Source of the DNA: Diprion similis
Lineage: Eukaryota; Arthropoda; Insecta; Hymenoptera; Diprionidae
Direction: 5' to 3'
Assembly: GCF_021155765.1 (NCBI RefSeq)
Contig: NC_060114.1
Span: 7,564,001 to 7,628,000, forward strand
Length of the DNA: 64,000 bases
The translations under genes were made by a program, and so were the position numbers. Under the pieces are notes generated by a model. It did not search any database. It was not told where the DNA came from and saw only the letters and a list, made by a program, of their open reading frames with translations. Of this stretch, positions 28,359 to 59,728 are shown piece after piece. How positions within the stretch are numbered: position 1 is the stretch's first letter; each line of letters opens with the position of its first letter.

Positions 28359-30028
28359 ACAAAACCTTAAAATCATAAGAACTAATCATTTCTTCCCGGC
28401 ATACACTACTTTATATTACTACACATATTATACTCAGTTAACGGATACCAACACTGGAGAAAATATACTTAATGTAAAAACGTTCTTGAATCGCGATTAT
28501 GTAACTCCATTATCAACACGTGATCGTCTGCTAGGTCAACTATTGACTGTAGAATTTTATTTAACTCTGTAAATCGTGTCATTCGTAAAGCATACTGAGC
28601 AATAACGTGTGTTATAAATTAATTTGCCTACTTTTGTCTAAGTCTTAATGGATCATTTTTGAAGAATTATTACACATCGGAATAGTATACTCAAATAATT
28701 CTGTACAGAGCTGTAAGGGAACGGTACAATTTAATCAGATTCGTAGTGAATACAAGTATAAATATTGATAAATAGTTTGATGAAGAAGGCGGGGGATTCG
28801 TTATCCGTACGAATACACCAGAATTATCTTCATCGTTATACCGTAGTGGTGGTAGAAAAAAGTTAGAACTAGCAGTGTTCATCGTGAGTGAGATAAAACG
28901 GTGACACCTAAGTGTAACAAAGTTAGAACTTGCGTGGAGCACGCCGGAACGGCTGGGCAGTGTTCATCGTCGGTGAGATAAAACGGTGTTACCGAAGTGC
29001 AAAAAAGTTACTTGTAAATGTTAGTTATACATTTTTTTTTGCCTGTGGATCGTCGGTAGTACTTATTTTGCACATCGAAGCCTCGAATATTAGGATGCTC
29101 TGGAAAAGAGTTTAGATATACAAAAAAAAAATTTGTGGCAAATAATTATTATTCAATATTGTTGCTAATTATGCTGAACTCCTCAAAGCCAGAGTGGATC
29201 ACAAGTCGAAAGACGCTTTTGACTTCAAACTTTTGTTGTTGGATGAATATTAACTCATGTAGACTAACAAAATGAGCATAAGTACCTTCATAAAAACGAG
29301 ATCACACATAATCATCGGTACTAGTATAACGGTTGATGTGTTATCGTTCGGTTGTAAATATTTCGGAAATGTCAAGCTCTGCACACACAGCTGCCATGAT
29401 GTGAGGAACCGTGTGGAGTAATCAAAGTGTTGGTAAAGTAACTCAATTGGCACTATTTAGACCAAGTATCGATTGCCAATTTTCGTGAGAAAATTTCCAT
29501 CTTATTCCCAGCTTACTAACAAAGAAAGTATCCCAGGTCGATCTCTCTGATTCGAGGCATGTCAAGGGGCGATTTGGTAGTTTCATCCACAAGTAGATAG
29601 TACTTTTCAACCAATCCAAATGGAAAAGTTTTCTCATAACAAGAAATAAAAAATGTAATTTTCGCAATTGAAAAAAAAGAAACAATCGCCAAATCATCCT
29701 TTGACATGCCTTACTTCAGAGGGTGGTTTCATCCCCTTGAAGTATTGAATGGCAGATAGAAAAAATGCGTGCCACTTAGTTTTTGTCCACTATTACATAT
29801 TACAAAATAAATAAAACCGGAGAGATCGACCTGGGACACCTTCCTGGTTACAACTATAGTTGTCCATCGGCAAGGTGAAGCTACTTTTCTTAAAAGACTA
29901 AAAACTTACTACAAGAAATGTTTTTTTCCTAAACTTTATCAATGTTATTGAAAGAAAAGGTTTCTCTGTATTTACTTTTTGACGCGCCGTTGGATTGAAT
30001 ATCGAATCTTCTTCTTTCTACTTGGCAG
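28359..30028. promoter_or_regulatory. Spacer upstream of gene 4, with leader-like duplication and a small inverted repeat
   Basis: No gene is recognised. At 28858-28995 a leader-like block is tandemly duplicated (GTTAGAACT ... CAGTGTTCATCG ... GAGATAAAACGGTG, twice). At about 29530-29842 an inverted pair, TCCCAGGTCGATCTCTC and GAGAGATCGACCTGGGA, brackets a second inner inverted pair (GGCATGTCAA and TTGACATGCC), suggesting a small foldback element. An acceptor CTTGGCAG at 30028 precedes the gene 4 5' UTR. Confidence 0.4.
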
Positions 30029-30082
30029 AAAACAGAGATAAAAACACTTACTCCGAACCGTCTGAAACAACGAGGTCAACAA

Positions 30083-39900
<9,818 letters not shown>

Positions 39901-42900
39901 ATTCAGAAGCAAAAACGCTGAACTACATCACTGCCAATGAGTTATTCCTCATATCAATCAATCAGTTACCTGTAAATTATACTTTGTAGACGCTCATCGA
40001 TTAACGGAAAAAGACACTGAATCGCTGACCTTGTGAAATCTCGTTACATTATTCTGTCATATCAGCGCTATAATATCACACAGAATTCAAATATACATGA
40101 TTTCCTGTCCCACGAACTATTGAGACGTGCAGCCTGGCCGCTCGAAAAACAGGTGTATTTTTTGAAAATTCATAAGCCCGACAGTATCAAACAAAATATT
40201 TTTATTTTTTAATACCAGGTGAAAAATAGCTTCTTCGAAAAAATGGCGATGCTCCAGACATTTCTGGCGAGTTCGGCGAGGTAAAAAAATCTCAGTTTAT
40301 TTATGAATAGTGTCGTTGCAATTTGGCGTAGCGATATTTTTGTTCAACCATTAGGAAAATTACGGTGAGCCGAAGAAAAAAATAATAAACTCAAAATACG
40401 CAATTTTTTTCTTCCGCTCACTATAATTTCCCTAATGGTCGAAAATAAATATTGTTACGCTAGTTACATTACGGAAGGAGCGGTGGATTTATGTTTTTTG
40501 TATCTATCGCCACTTCGTAGCTGTAACAATGAGATTTGTTGCCTCCTTGAGCGCGGGGACTGTAAACGGATCGTTTAGTCGATGAAAAACCATCGACGTA
40601 ACTATAACGTTACCGACGACAATAATTCATCACCATTTGTTAATCCGCCCCATAAGTAATTGTGTCAATCTGTATTTCACAATATTGATAACACGAAATA
40701 CTGGAGAAATTGATTTCGTGAAAAGCAATTAGGAGGTTGAGCCAATGAACTCTAGTCTGTGCGAAAACTTCAGAGTGTAGAAGTAAATTAAGAGTTTAAC
40801 AGTAAGATCGAAACTGATTCAAAATTGAAGTTCGCTTGGCAGTGTTCAGTTGAACATCTACGAATCTACTTCATTTGCAACTATTTTTTAATATAAGACA
40901 GAGAAACAACTGTTCATAGTGGAAATGAATTCGCTTGCGTCATGTGAATTAAGGAGTACCTACTTCCATTAGATCAATCAAGTGTCAAATTATTACCAAC
41001 CTCACATGAATGTCGGTAAAAAATGTCGCCAAAATGAGATGTCAGTGTTCTTCGTAATCGAAAACCAGATCAGCTGCCATTTCGTCATTTTACCATCAAA
41101 TCTTATGAGACTGGGCTTAAAGTGTGTATTTCATCACCGCCGAGTAGCATCAGACCAGACAGTTCGATCCTAATGGTGCAACTGTGAAAATTTTCCCAAT
41201 TTCGGTGAGTGACAACCAAATTTTTAAAAAGTGAAAGGTCGCTCTAGTTTTTGCCAAATTAAGGCATCAATTGCTCGTTGGCGCAGTTTTGACTCGTCGC
41301 GTTTTCCAAGCCAAGAGTCCAGTCGTCGGTCATTTTGACCCTGGTGTGCAGCGGAGGGGATGACGTACCGTTACTATTACCAGTTTTTCCCTAGATTTTG
41401 ATTCTGTTTGTTTTCCTGATTGTTTTTTACTTTTTATTAAATTTTCAGGATGTTTTTGCGTTTTAACACGTTTTTCCCGTTCCATTTCGAATAGTTTGTG
41501 TTTAGCTCCAAAATTTTCGTCTAATTTTTTTATACTTGTAGCTTTCTACATAACACTGATGTCCGTAATTCTGAAAGATCTTCGGATTTCCGTACCCTAT
41601 TTTATACGGCGTTAATTTGATCAGCTTGTGCAACTTCTGTTACTTCAAATTGTTCTTTCGTATTTGTTATCTTTGCGCGTTCTGATTCTAGTAATCGTTT
41701 TTCTTCGCAAACTTTTTTTTAAATTCTGATAATTCTCTGGATAAAAGAAAAGCATTTCTGAATTCACTCTCTTTGGAATTTTGCGTTATTGGTCTCCAAT
41801 TTCAAATCAATAATAAGAATTATTATAGACTGCTGTCACCAATGAGTCTCGACATTCATAAATAAACAAAAATAAAATTATAACCAATAGATTGATGATG
41901 AAAAGAAAATTTAGACTTTTTATTATTCAATTTTCATGTGACGAATCGGCTTCGAATATTTCTAATTTGCGGAAGAACCAACTCACCACACAATTTATCG
42001 CTAGTTCTAAAACACAAATTCATTAACATAATATAGAATATGATAATGAATAATATATTAATCCGTGTGTATTTGGGGGTAGTAGACATCGAGGATGTGA
42101 CACAGGGCAAAACCAATTGCATAGGAAATTGAATTTTATAACTATGGTTTCCGAAAATTCAAGAAAGTTTGTTCCAACGTTGCTATAAAATTCCGTTTTT
42201 AACGTTTTGAACTAGTTACATTCCATCTGTTATCGACGACTGATTTAAATCAACGTTTTAAAATCGTCTTATTGTAGTATAAAAATTACTTACAAAATTT
42301 TATAATTTACGATTTACGCAACCTCATTTTGGTGATTCCATTTCCGTTATCAGTGAACATCGTATCGCGTAATCTTCAGCAAGTGCGATGTAATCAAATT
42401 TTCAATCATTTCGATGAGTTTGCTTCTTTTTCTCTGCAAGTAAGAAAAATTAGCGAGAGGACGGTTTGAATAACTGCAAACGAAACCAGTATCTGTAAAC
42501 TACATAACTACTAATTTTAAATCTACCGCTAGGTTAATGTCATTCCGGTATTCTTACGTTGATAATAATCACTGAGAAATTCCGACTCCTGGTACGGCGA
42601 CTTTATTTTTATCCTATTGTGCCTGTATTGCAAAATGCTGCAGTCACTCGAGTACCGTTGTTATCCATAGATGGGTCGATATCATGTGCCAAATATGGAG
42701 AACAAAAGTCAAAGAGACACATCTATATTACCGAAGATAATTATTCGAAGCAGTTATACTAGCAATTCGCAGCACCCAGCAGCTTGCCACTCGCACGCCG
42801 AATTTAGGTTCAAAAGCATCAAAAAAAGACACCGCTAAACGCGTAGAGTAGCGATGCAAAGTTTTCGTCATCACAAGTTATGCACCATACTTCCATGAAT

Positions 42901-42944
42901 AATATCTGACAAAAAAAAAAAAAAATGCAATCTACCATCCCAAT
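39901..42944. other. Spacer between genes 4 and 5, no gene seen
   Basis: AT-rich with short frames only. It includes a hairpin element at about 40325-40465 and leader-like DNA around 40740-41420. AATAAA near 40386 is the first possible poly(A) signal after gene 4. No coding sequence can be supported. Confidence 0.5.
40325..40465. repeat. Hairpin-forming inverted repeat
   Basis: The left arm contains ACCATTAGGAAAATTACGG then TGAGCCGAAGAAAAAAA. The right arm contains TTTTTTTCTTCCGCTCA then CTATAATTTCCCTAATGGT. Stem is about 50 bp with few mismatches and a loop of about 25 bp. It may be a tiny MITE; no target duplication could be settled. Confidence 0.6.
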
Positions 42945-43926
42945 TTATCACAGATTGACAAATAAACTTTTTTTTCTGGGTTTCAATTTCAATGCATAAT
43001 TTCTGATGCCAGACATCGAAAAACACCAGAATATCCATTCTTATCTTATGAAGTTTGCTTTTGTCTGTTTTACGTTGATAAGTAAGTTTTGAAGATTTTA
43101 ATACATTTCACGAGCAGCTGGGGTAGAACTTCGATCAAAACGATGGCAAATTGCATATGACTTGCGTAAGGCACAGTAGTGAGTGTTTGCTTGTCTATCA
43201 AAGCTTCATCTAACCATTCTTGTGCATTACTGTGTTAGAAGATGGCGTCAAGACAGTGGAAACAAGATGTTGACGCATTCTGTTTTATTTGCGGTGAATT
43301 CGAAGAAAGTAGGAAGCAAAAAAATGATTTTCTTTGTCAATAAATTAAATGCTTTGTCAAGCTTGTGAATCCTACTTTGACCTGCAAACTCGGAATCAAG
43401 ATAAACAATGGATGCCTCACTTTGCCTACGTTAACTGCAAAACCACTTTAGAAGGTAAGTAACTCAAACTCAAGATCTAAGAAACTTTCGGACATATTTA
43501 TATTTTTCTAATACTCAACAATTGTTATTCTTATACGGAAAAATCATCAGAATTAACCCCAATTGACCTCAATTCTCATATGAGAATGTTAAGGAGAGAT
43601 TACATTTGGGGTTCAATACAAGAAAGTCCATACAAACATACAATAATCACTAAAAACATTCATTTTTGAACTTAATTTTTCATTACTTTACATTTCCATG
43701 CTTTCTACTAATCATTATTCTTGAATTATATTGTTATAAAGACTCCGATGTTCAGCAAAAATTTTTCTGATTGTAATTTCAAATAAAATTATGAAAGATT
43801 CAGTTATTTTTCTTGAAATTGGAAAAATTGCTTTGGTTTTTAAAAACGTAAACTTTGATGAAAAAAAATGATTTCTTCCTTTATTAGTAACGTAGAAGAA
43901 ACCAAAATTTGACATTCATAAGTCAG
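42945..43926 (+). repeat. Left arm of a long inverted repeat
   Basis: About 980 bp matching 46524-47475 in reverse complement. Shared anchors run from GACAAATAAAC at the outer end through CACTACTGTGCCTTACGCA-type sequence and the zinc-finger-like exon to TGACATTCATAAGTCA at the inner end. Differences are scattered substitutions and small indels. The arms enclose about 2.6 kb of unrelated DNA. Confidence 0.85.
43242..43453 (+). pseudogene. Broken exon of a conserved zinc-finger-like protein, left-arm copy
   Basis: It opens MASRQWKQDVDAFCFICGEF, then loses frame with a stop. Further on, another frame reads AYVNC, preceded by YFDLQTRNQDKQWMPH in the sister copy, up to a donor AAG/GTAAGT at 43453. 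The pattern C-x2-C-G-E ... D-x-D-K-x-W-x-P-H ... C is that of an uncharacterised protein group common in arthropods and cnidarians. Two frame breaks make it a pseudo-exon. Retention of a splice donor argues against a processed retrocopy. Confidence 0.55.
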
Positions 43927-46523
43927 ATCCAAAAATCGTGTCGACCGGTGTTATGAGTAATGAAGTTACATCATTTTTTTAAAATCTCTGTGACTTTGAG
44001 TCTGCTTTTGAATCAGGTTCAAAATTGCGAAAATCATGACTTTGATTTTGAGTGCGGGTATCATACGAACTTAGAATCGGCATTGACTACGAGCTGCAAT
44101 TTCGAACACTAGACAAATGTTTTCCATCGATCGTGACTCAAATTTGAATTCTAAAATTTCAAATACGCAAAAAACAAACAAAAAAAAAAAAATCAACAAT
44201 TTTGGTGTGTTTAAAAGTATGTATGTGTGTATGTGATACACATCGATTCGATAATGATACGAACTTACAAGCGTGAAGCGTCCGCAGCGGCGTTTGGACA
44301 TTTGAAAAGAGGGGGCATCATTATCGTACAAATGAATCTCCGTTATTACATTTCGACCGGAATAAGATTAGTTCGTCGTCCGAGCTCGTCGAGCACGGTG
44401 AACGGTGATCATTGTCGTTCAGGAAATAAAAAGGCGCGACGAAAAAGAAAAGAAGAAACTGTACCAATGAAAAATCCCGCCTGAACATAAAATAGTGAAA
44501 TAAAGATACCGCACAGCTCGCATTGATAAAATTTAAAGAAAAAAAATCTTGCCAAGACTCGTCCAGTTTAAAATTACTTTGCTGCATAACAACACAAAAC
44601 GGAAACACGCGTACTGAGTCATTGTCTCTTGTCAATCTGTGTCACGTTCTTTCTCCCATTTGTATTATTTTTATACAACATCTTTACTCGAGACTCCGCT
44701 GTACGAGACCCATTCAACCATTCTTTAGCTGCTTGTTTCTTGAATCAAATACCTCCAGGAATACAATCGGCGCTTCAATGTTTCTAGTAAGTTTTTACGA
44801 GATTCTATATAGTCATTAATCTTATTACTAAATCATCATTCTCATTAGAAATAATTTTTTTTTTTTTTTTTGTCCAACAACTACGAACACTTGGTAAAAG
44901 AAAGTTCATTTAGGTCAAGTTTAAAAATATTACACAAGATACTGAAGCTTACTTAAATACTTACGTACCGGTTTTGTTCACTGTAACGGTAAAGATTCGT
45001 TGCCGTTAAGTTAAAAGTTTCAAATGTATCAAAAGGTTCCGGTACGGAATGCAATTTTAAGTACGTAAATGAAATACAATTTCCAACTAGCTTCTTGTCA
45101 ATATGATGTTCACTTAAATTTTCTTTGGAATGCATCATTGAAAGGTAAATATTTTTTTCACTTCGTGTGGAAAATTTTCTTTCATCGACCCAATTGTGAT
45201 TTAGAAAATAAGAAAAATAATATCATTTCTTTGCTTCCGAAACAGTCGAAAACAAAGTGGTCGTACTTTTTATTGTATAATCTAGTACAAAATATTGTTT
45301 TAACCTAGATTAATATTGATGTGAAACACTAATAATTTACCGACGCTGCACAATTCTACTTATCGCATTTATTAATATTTCACATCGCACTACTGGGCAG
45401 ATAGTTATTCGAATAGAACAAATATTTTGCATTCAAGTAAACCAGTCTTGACTTTCGATTTCATATCATCGGTTCAGTCATTCAACTTGAGAATAAAGTT
45501 TTCCATTTCTAAGGTTTTTATAATTACATTTTTGTTCAAAGCATTCAAATCTGAAACGTAAATGAGGAAGCAAAAATCGATCTTGTACGTTTAGTTCAGT
45601 ATCATCGATTTTTTATTTTCCATTTCGTGATACTCAATCTTGATGTTTTTTTTTTCTCCCTGTTTTGTGGGTAGAAACTGGGCGTATAACATGATTCCTA
45701 TTTTCATTCCATGCCTTATCCTCACGCGTTTGTTTTGTTGAAAAAATTTTAATTGTCAACAACAAAGCACATTGGAATGATGACCTTCTCTTCAATTATT
45801 GATTAAACGGAATATGCAAAAATGTACAACTCATCAGTGTTTTTGCTAGCTAGTCGATAGTCAATCGAAGGAAACTGAGAAAGGGAAATGAAATGAATTC
45901 ACTGAATCGGTAGAGGAATGAGAAAAGAAGATTGGTTTTAAATATCCGAACACGTTACAGCGACTTCCTTGGGTTAGGATCATTCGGCCTTCGATTGCGT
46001 GCGGCGCTATCTTTTGGTTTAACTCGAAAAAAAAAATGAGCGACAAAAACGAGAGATAAATTTACGGAGACGATAAAGCAATGGCGACGTGTATCTTGCT
46101 ACGTCTGGTTTTAAGAGTTGCCAAATCAATCGAAGGGTATTAGATAAAGAGACCTGCATACCCGATAAGGAAAAAACATACGTGATACCTGTATTGAGAT
46201 TGAGTTTTCGAAGGTGTTGCATAACGTTTTGCAATCTTCGAACAGGTGACGGATAGATTAATAGTAATACATTGAATCGCGTAATTTGTCAGTAATCAAT
46301 CAGACCTTGAGGGAAAAAAAAATTGATAACCTGATTCTTATGTTCAATTAAACTGCGTGTATCAGTTCCGCTGATACCATAATTTGTAGCTACCATCACG
46401 CGTTGGCATCATTTCTCTGCACGAAATCATTTATGCTAATAACCTTGATTCAATATTTTATATTTATCGCATCATTCTATCATACATGACTGAATATTTT
46501 CATGGATGATTGGACTTATTTTT
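43927..46523. other. Unrelated DNA enclosed by the long inverted repeat
   Basis: About 2.6 kb. No recognisable gene and no transposase. The part at 44270-44540 is less AT-rich and leader-like. Short frames on both strands lack any family resemblance and are not annotated. Confidence 0.5.
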
Positions 46524-47475
46524 TTGACTTATGAATGTCAAATTTTTGTTTATTCTATATTACTAATTAACGCAGAAATAATTTTTTCTCATCAAAGTTT
46601 AATTTAAAAAAAAAAATAACTGAATCTTTCATAATTTTATTTCAAATTACAATCAGAAAAACTTTTGCTGAACATCGGAGTCTTTTTAATTCAAGAATAA
46701 TGATGAGTACAAAGCATAGAAATGTAAAGTGATGAAAAATTAAGTTCAAAAATAAATGTTTTTAGTGATTATTTTATGTTTGTATAAACTTTCTCGTATT
46801 GAGCCCCAAATGTAATCTCCTCTCTCTTATATTCTCGTATGAGAATTGAAGTCAATTGGGGTTAATTCTGATGATTTTTCTGTGTAAGAATAACAATTGT
46901 TGAGTATTAGAAAAATTTAAATATGTTCAAAAGTTTCTGAGATTTTAAGTTTCAGTTTCTTACCTTCTAAAGTGGTTTTGCAGTTAACGTAGGCAAAGTG
47001 GGGCATCCATTGTTTATCTTGATTCCGAGTTTGCAGGTCAAAGTAGGCTTCACAAGCTTGACAAAGCATTTAATTTATTGACAAAGAAAATAATTTTTTG
47101 CTTCCTACTTTCTTTAAATTCACCGCAAATAAAACAGAATGAGTCAACATCTTGTTTCCACTGTCTTGACGCCATCTTCTAACACAGTAACGCACAAGAA
47201 CGGTTAGATACAGCTTTGATAGAAAGCAAACACTCACTACTGTGCCTTACGCAAGTAATATGCAATTTGCTACCGTTTTGATCGAAGTTCTACCACCTGC
47301 AGCTCGTGAAATCAATTAAAATTTTCAAAACTTACTTATCGACGTAAAACAGACAAAAGCAAGCCTTAAAAGGTAAGAATAGATATTCTGGTGTTTTTCG
47401 ATGTCTGGCATCAGAAATTATTTTTTGAAATAGAAACGCAGAAAACAAAGTTTATTTGTCGACCTGTGTTACTAA
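46524..47475 (-). repeat. Right arm of the long inverted repeat
   Basis: Reverse-complement partner of 42945-43926. Read on the minus strand it carries the same anchors in the same order. Its outer end (about 47475) lies about 145 bp before the 5' UTR acceptor of gene 5 (47619), so the structure directly borders that gene's leader. Confidence 0.85.
46964..47175 (-). pseudogene. Broken exon of the same zinc-finger-like protein, right-arm copy
   Basis: On the minus strand it begins MASRQWKQDVDSFCFICGEF and stays open longer than the left copy (to LNALSSL, stop). A single frame slip then gives ACEAYFDLQTRNQDKQW, MPHFAYVNC and KTTLEG before the donor at 46964. This copy is closer to an intact exon and likely reflects the ancestral sequence better. 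Family identity is by motif pattern only. Confidence 0.55.
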
Positions 47476-47619
47476 CGATATTGTAGTTGTTAAATAGGCC
47501 TTTTGTAAAATCGAGTTGCAAGATCGGAACAAACTTGTTTGAACATTTTAACTTCATTTCATCGGCATATTCGTTTTCAGTGAATTGTGTTCATATATTT
47601 CTCTGTTTTATTTCTGCAG

Positions 47620-47686
47620 TGAGTCGAAGAATACTGCACGAATGCAAGGAAAAAATTAAAGGGAGGACATAGAAAATTGAGAAAAC
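47620..47686 (+). promoter_or_regulatory. 5' UTR part of the first coding exon of gene 5
   Basis: Acceptor TTTCTGCAG at 47619 opens the exon; the gene 5 ATG is at 47687. A tiny upstream frame (ATG CAA GGA AAA AAT TAA, 47641-47658) precedes the start and could lower translation. An upstream non-coding exon must exist but was not located. Confidence 0.45.
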
Positions 47687-56441
<8,755 letters not shown>

Positions 56442-57979
56442 GTGCTATTTTTTATTTGACATTAACACACAAGAAATCCTCTCACAATTTTCGTGTGAAG
56501 TCTTATCTCTTCCGTTAATCTGGATTTTTCCTCACAATTACGATGGATCAAAGGCAGAGTTAAAGTGCTATTCAGAACATAAATGTGTTTGCACAAGGAT
56601 TGTAACATGCGCGGAGGTCTCACACTCCGATTCGAGTTATGCCTGATGAGAAGTGATAATTTTGCGCCAAATTCGTCAACCATTCGACAAATTGCTGTCA
56701 AATCCATAAGACAATATCTGTTTTAGGATAAGAAGCCATCCATATATGAATACAAATTAAATTGCTAAATTTTAATCAAATGTTATTTATAAATCCTCAC
56801 CGATCATAAGGTCAAGTTGACGAAAGTTGACAACTGTATCGTTGAAATGAATTTCGACAATTCAGACTTGGTGAATCGAAACAGGAAGTTAATGTAAGCA
56901 GACCAAGAACTGGTGCTGCGATGATATAAGGGAAAAAGTTAAGGGGAATTGGGGAGTTAAGTGAAGTCAGCTTATGTCGGGCTGATCAGAGCACAACAAC
57001 TATGTCTTTATATCTGCTTTTTTGTCGCACACATACTCTCACTCTTACGAACTATTATTTGCGGGGAAAAGCGCCAAGTAGTTAAACGTAATAGAAGTTT
57101 TGAGAAAAACTTCATTGCATTAAAGCTAGGAGCGTAACCGATCAATTGCGTAAATTTATGATTTTTGTGCATTTTTAATTTTTTTTATTTTTATTTCTCT
57201 TCTTGCATTAGCATGCGGCACCACTGTTGTCAAAACTTTGCAATTTTCTTAATTTGGTTGATCAAATGTAACGTTAATTTAGATTTCCTACTTTACTTAC
57301 TGACAACTAGTTAATAATTGGTAGAATCAAACAAACAGCCAGGGAGCAGCAAAGGAGTGGAATCCCGCATCTGCAAAATAAGAATCAAAAGTAGGATATC
57401 AGGCACGCTACATGGTGTAAAAAAAGCCATAATTAGCGGAGGAAACACGGTTATCTGCTTAGAAACAGTGACTTTCAATTCAACAAGAAACTACCAACCA
57501 ACAACTTCCTTACTGCAATGAGGAGCTCCTCTCCATTTTTTGCATAATTATTAAAATTCCTTGATGACTTCTTTAGGTCGAAGACATCCACCACCGTAGC
57601 GTTGTCACGAACGGATCGCTCATGAAAACCCGCGATCGATGCAATACGTATGACAAGTGCATTTTGACGTTGAGAGAAATACTTAGAACAAGCATAGAAC
57701 AACCTTCACTTCATTCGTGATAGTTACTATAAGTATCGCTGTAACATAAATAAAGATAATGTTATATATACATCGTTATTTGGGATAACGAGGTTGAATA
57801 CATTTCTCCAATCTCGGGAATGACATCAGAATGACAGATATTGTTATTCAGCTTTGTGAATGAATAATAATGAGACTGAATGACCATCACATTGGAAAAA
57901 CATTTTCAATGTGGCGGCTAGGCCACACGTCATCGACCTTAGTTTTGAAATATTTGCCACGTATTCTACGATATACAAG
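56442..57979. other. Intergenic between gene 5 and the satellite; no supported gene
   Basis: AT-rich with no clear poly(A) signal close to gene 5. A 75-codon minus-strand frame (57475-57702) has reasonable composition but no family I recognise, and is left unassigned. Confidence 0.45.
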
Positions 57980-59728
57980 TACACACGGTCTTCAACCTAC
58001 AGTCAGTCGATTAAAACTTTCTTTTTTTTCTCTCACAGTCCTAAACTAACTCCGTACGATCGATGAAAATCTTTCGTTTTTCGGCTGTGACTCTTGATCT
58101 GTTGCTCGTAGTGGATTTGGGCTGCGCGCAATCGATTCCTCTCCCAAGATTACGTTTTTATAGTGCATTAGAGAATTAATTCAATGATTTCAAAAGATCT
58201 GCCAAATTTCAAATGCGAAAATTCAAATCAACTTTCCTTATTTTCAAGTGGAAAACTTTTGGACTCAAAATCGATTAACACAATTCTTTCTGGACTAATT
58301 GGGTCCCGAAGAGGTAAAACAAGCATTTGGAGTACCGTGGGACCAGGACCTAAAAATATACGAAGTAAATACGGCGAAATTCATGTAGATATTATTTATT
58401 TTATTCCAGATTACGCAGGATGATAACAATAAAATATCATTCATCTTGTAACCTGAAGGGGCATTGAACCTACACGTGGGATGAAACTGAAATGCGTTTA
58501 CAAACTAGAAAAATAACTATTTCATATAACAATGTTTATACACTGCTCAATGCAACGTATACTGCAGACTTTTTCTTCATGTGTTAGTAGTCAGATTGAT
58601 TATGTAATTTTCGATGATATTTTAAACTTTTTTATGTACTTTGTTACTATTACGCAACTTGGTTACGCATTATACACTGACAGCCGAACACTTGTACTAG
58701 AATTGAAGCGAAATAAATAAACTGAGACTGAACTGAAAAAAAAACTTCTTAGCTATGAGTTCATTATTTCCCTTCCCCATCTCTCTTGCGCCCTGGTGCG
58801 CATGAGTATTTTTCAACAATTCTACTGGATCTCTAGTTCGCAGCGAGTCGAGACTGCACAATCAATTCCTCTGAAAAAATTACGTGGCATTGTGCGTCAA
58901 AGAATTCAGCACAGCATTTTGCATTATATCTGAATTAACTTGAGTGATTCAACCCGTAGAAACTTAGAAACCATATCAATATATGCGTGAAAACCAATAG
59001 CAGAGAAATAACGATGGCAATAATTGATTTTCGCAGCTGTGACTTTTCATGCGTTAATCGCGGCGTAACAGAACGGTAATCAATCGATATCTCTCGCGAA
59101 ATTACGAGGAAATGGAGCATGTGAGGATTATTTGCGGCACGGTTCGAAAAAATCAAAATTTTGACCAAGGATGCGAAGGGTCTTACTCTTTTGAGCCAAA
59201 AATATTTTGTCTCCAAATCGATTCGTACGACCCGTTCTTGGGTAATTGGACCGCAGAAACTCATAAAATGCAGCAAAAGAAGCGTAGAAACAACAGCAAA
59301 AGAATGACGGAGGACAGACCGGCAGCAAAGATATGAGGGAAATGATGTTTCGTTCTTTGGCAGTGACTTTTGATCCATCGCTCGCAGCCTATTCGGCCTG
59401 CGCTCGTTCGATTTCTCTCGCAAAATGACGTCGGAATAGTGCCTCGGAAAATTGATTCCAGCACTTTCCAAAATCATGAATATTTTCGCCAAAACTTCAA
59501 AAGGGGTAGCCTTACTTTTTTGGTCATTTTCGGAGCCGAATATTTTTCGTATAAGAATCGATAAGTATGACCTGTTCTTCAGTATTTCGACCCCAAAAAC
59601 TCAGAAATAACAGCAGTAATGGGTTGGGACCAACAGCAGAGGAGTTACAGAGGAAACACCAGCAGCACTAGGATGAAAAAACGGAGTGTTTCGTTTTTTG
59701 GCTATAACTTTTGATCCATCACACGCAT
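57980..59728. repeat. Degenerate edge monomers of the 312-bp satellite
   Basis: Fragments of the satellite monomer recur with many differences and irregular spacing. Its cue words TTTCGGCTGTGACT, TTGCTCGTAG, CGATTCCTCTC and TTACGT appear near 58080, 58850, 59040 and 59380. Spacing between the last recognisable copies is about 325 and then 341 bp, not the exact 312 seen further right. Decay increases towards gene 5. Confidence 0.8.

Noticed and set aside
29443..29707. Overlapping minus-strand frames upstream of gene 4
   Set aside because: Hydrophobic, low-complexity translation over a small inverted repeat; no splice or family support.
44071..44819. Several 80-100-codon frames inside the inverted repeat spacer
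   Set aside because: Both-strand overlap, AT-driven composition and no recognisable motif.
58935..59492. 185-codon minus-strand frame and similar ones in the satellite
   Set aside because: They lie in satellite monomers; a period divisible by three keeps chance frames alike between monomers. No known domain.
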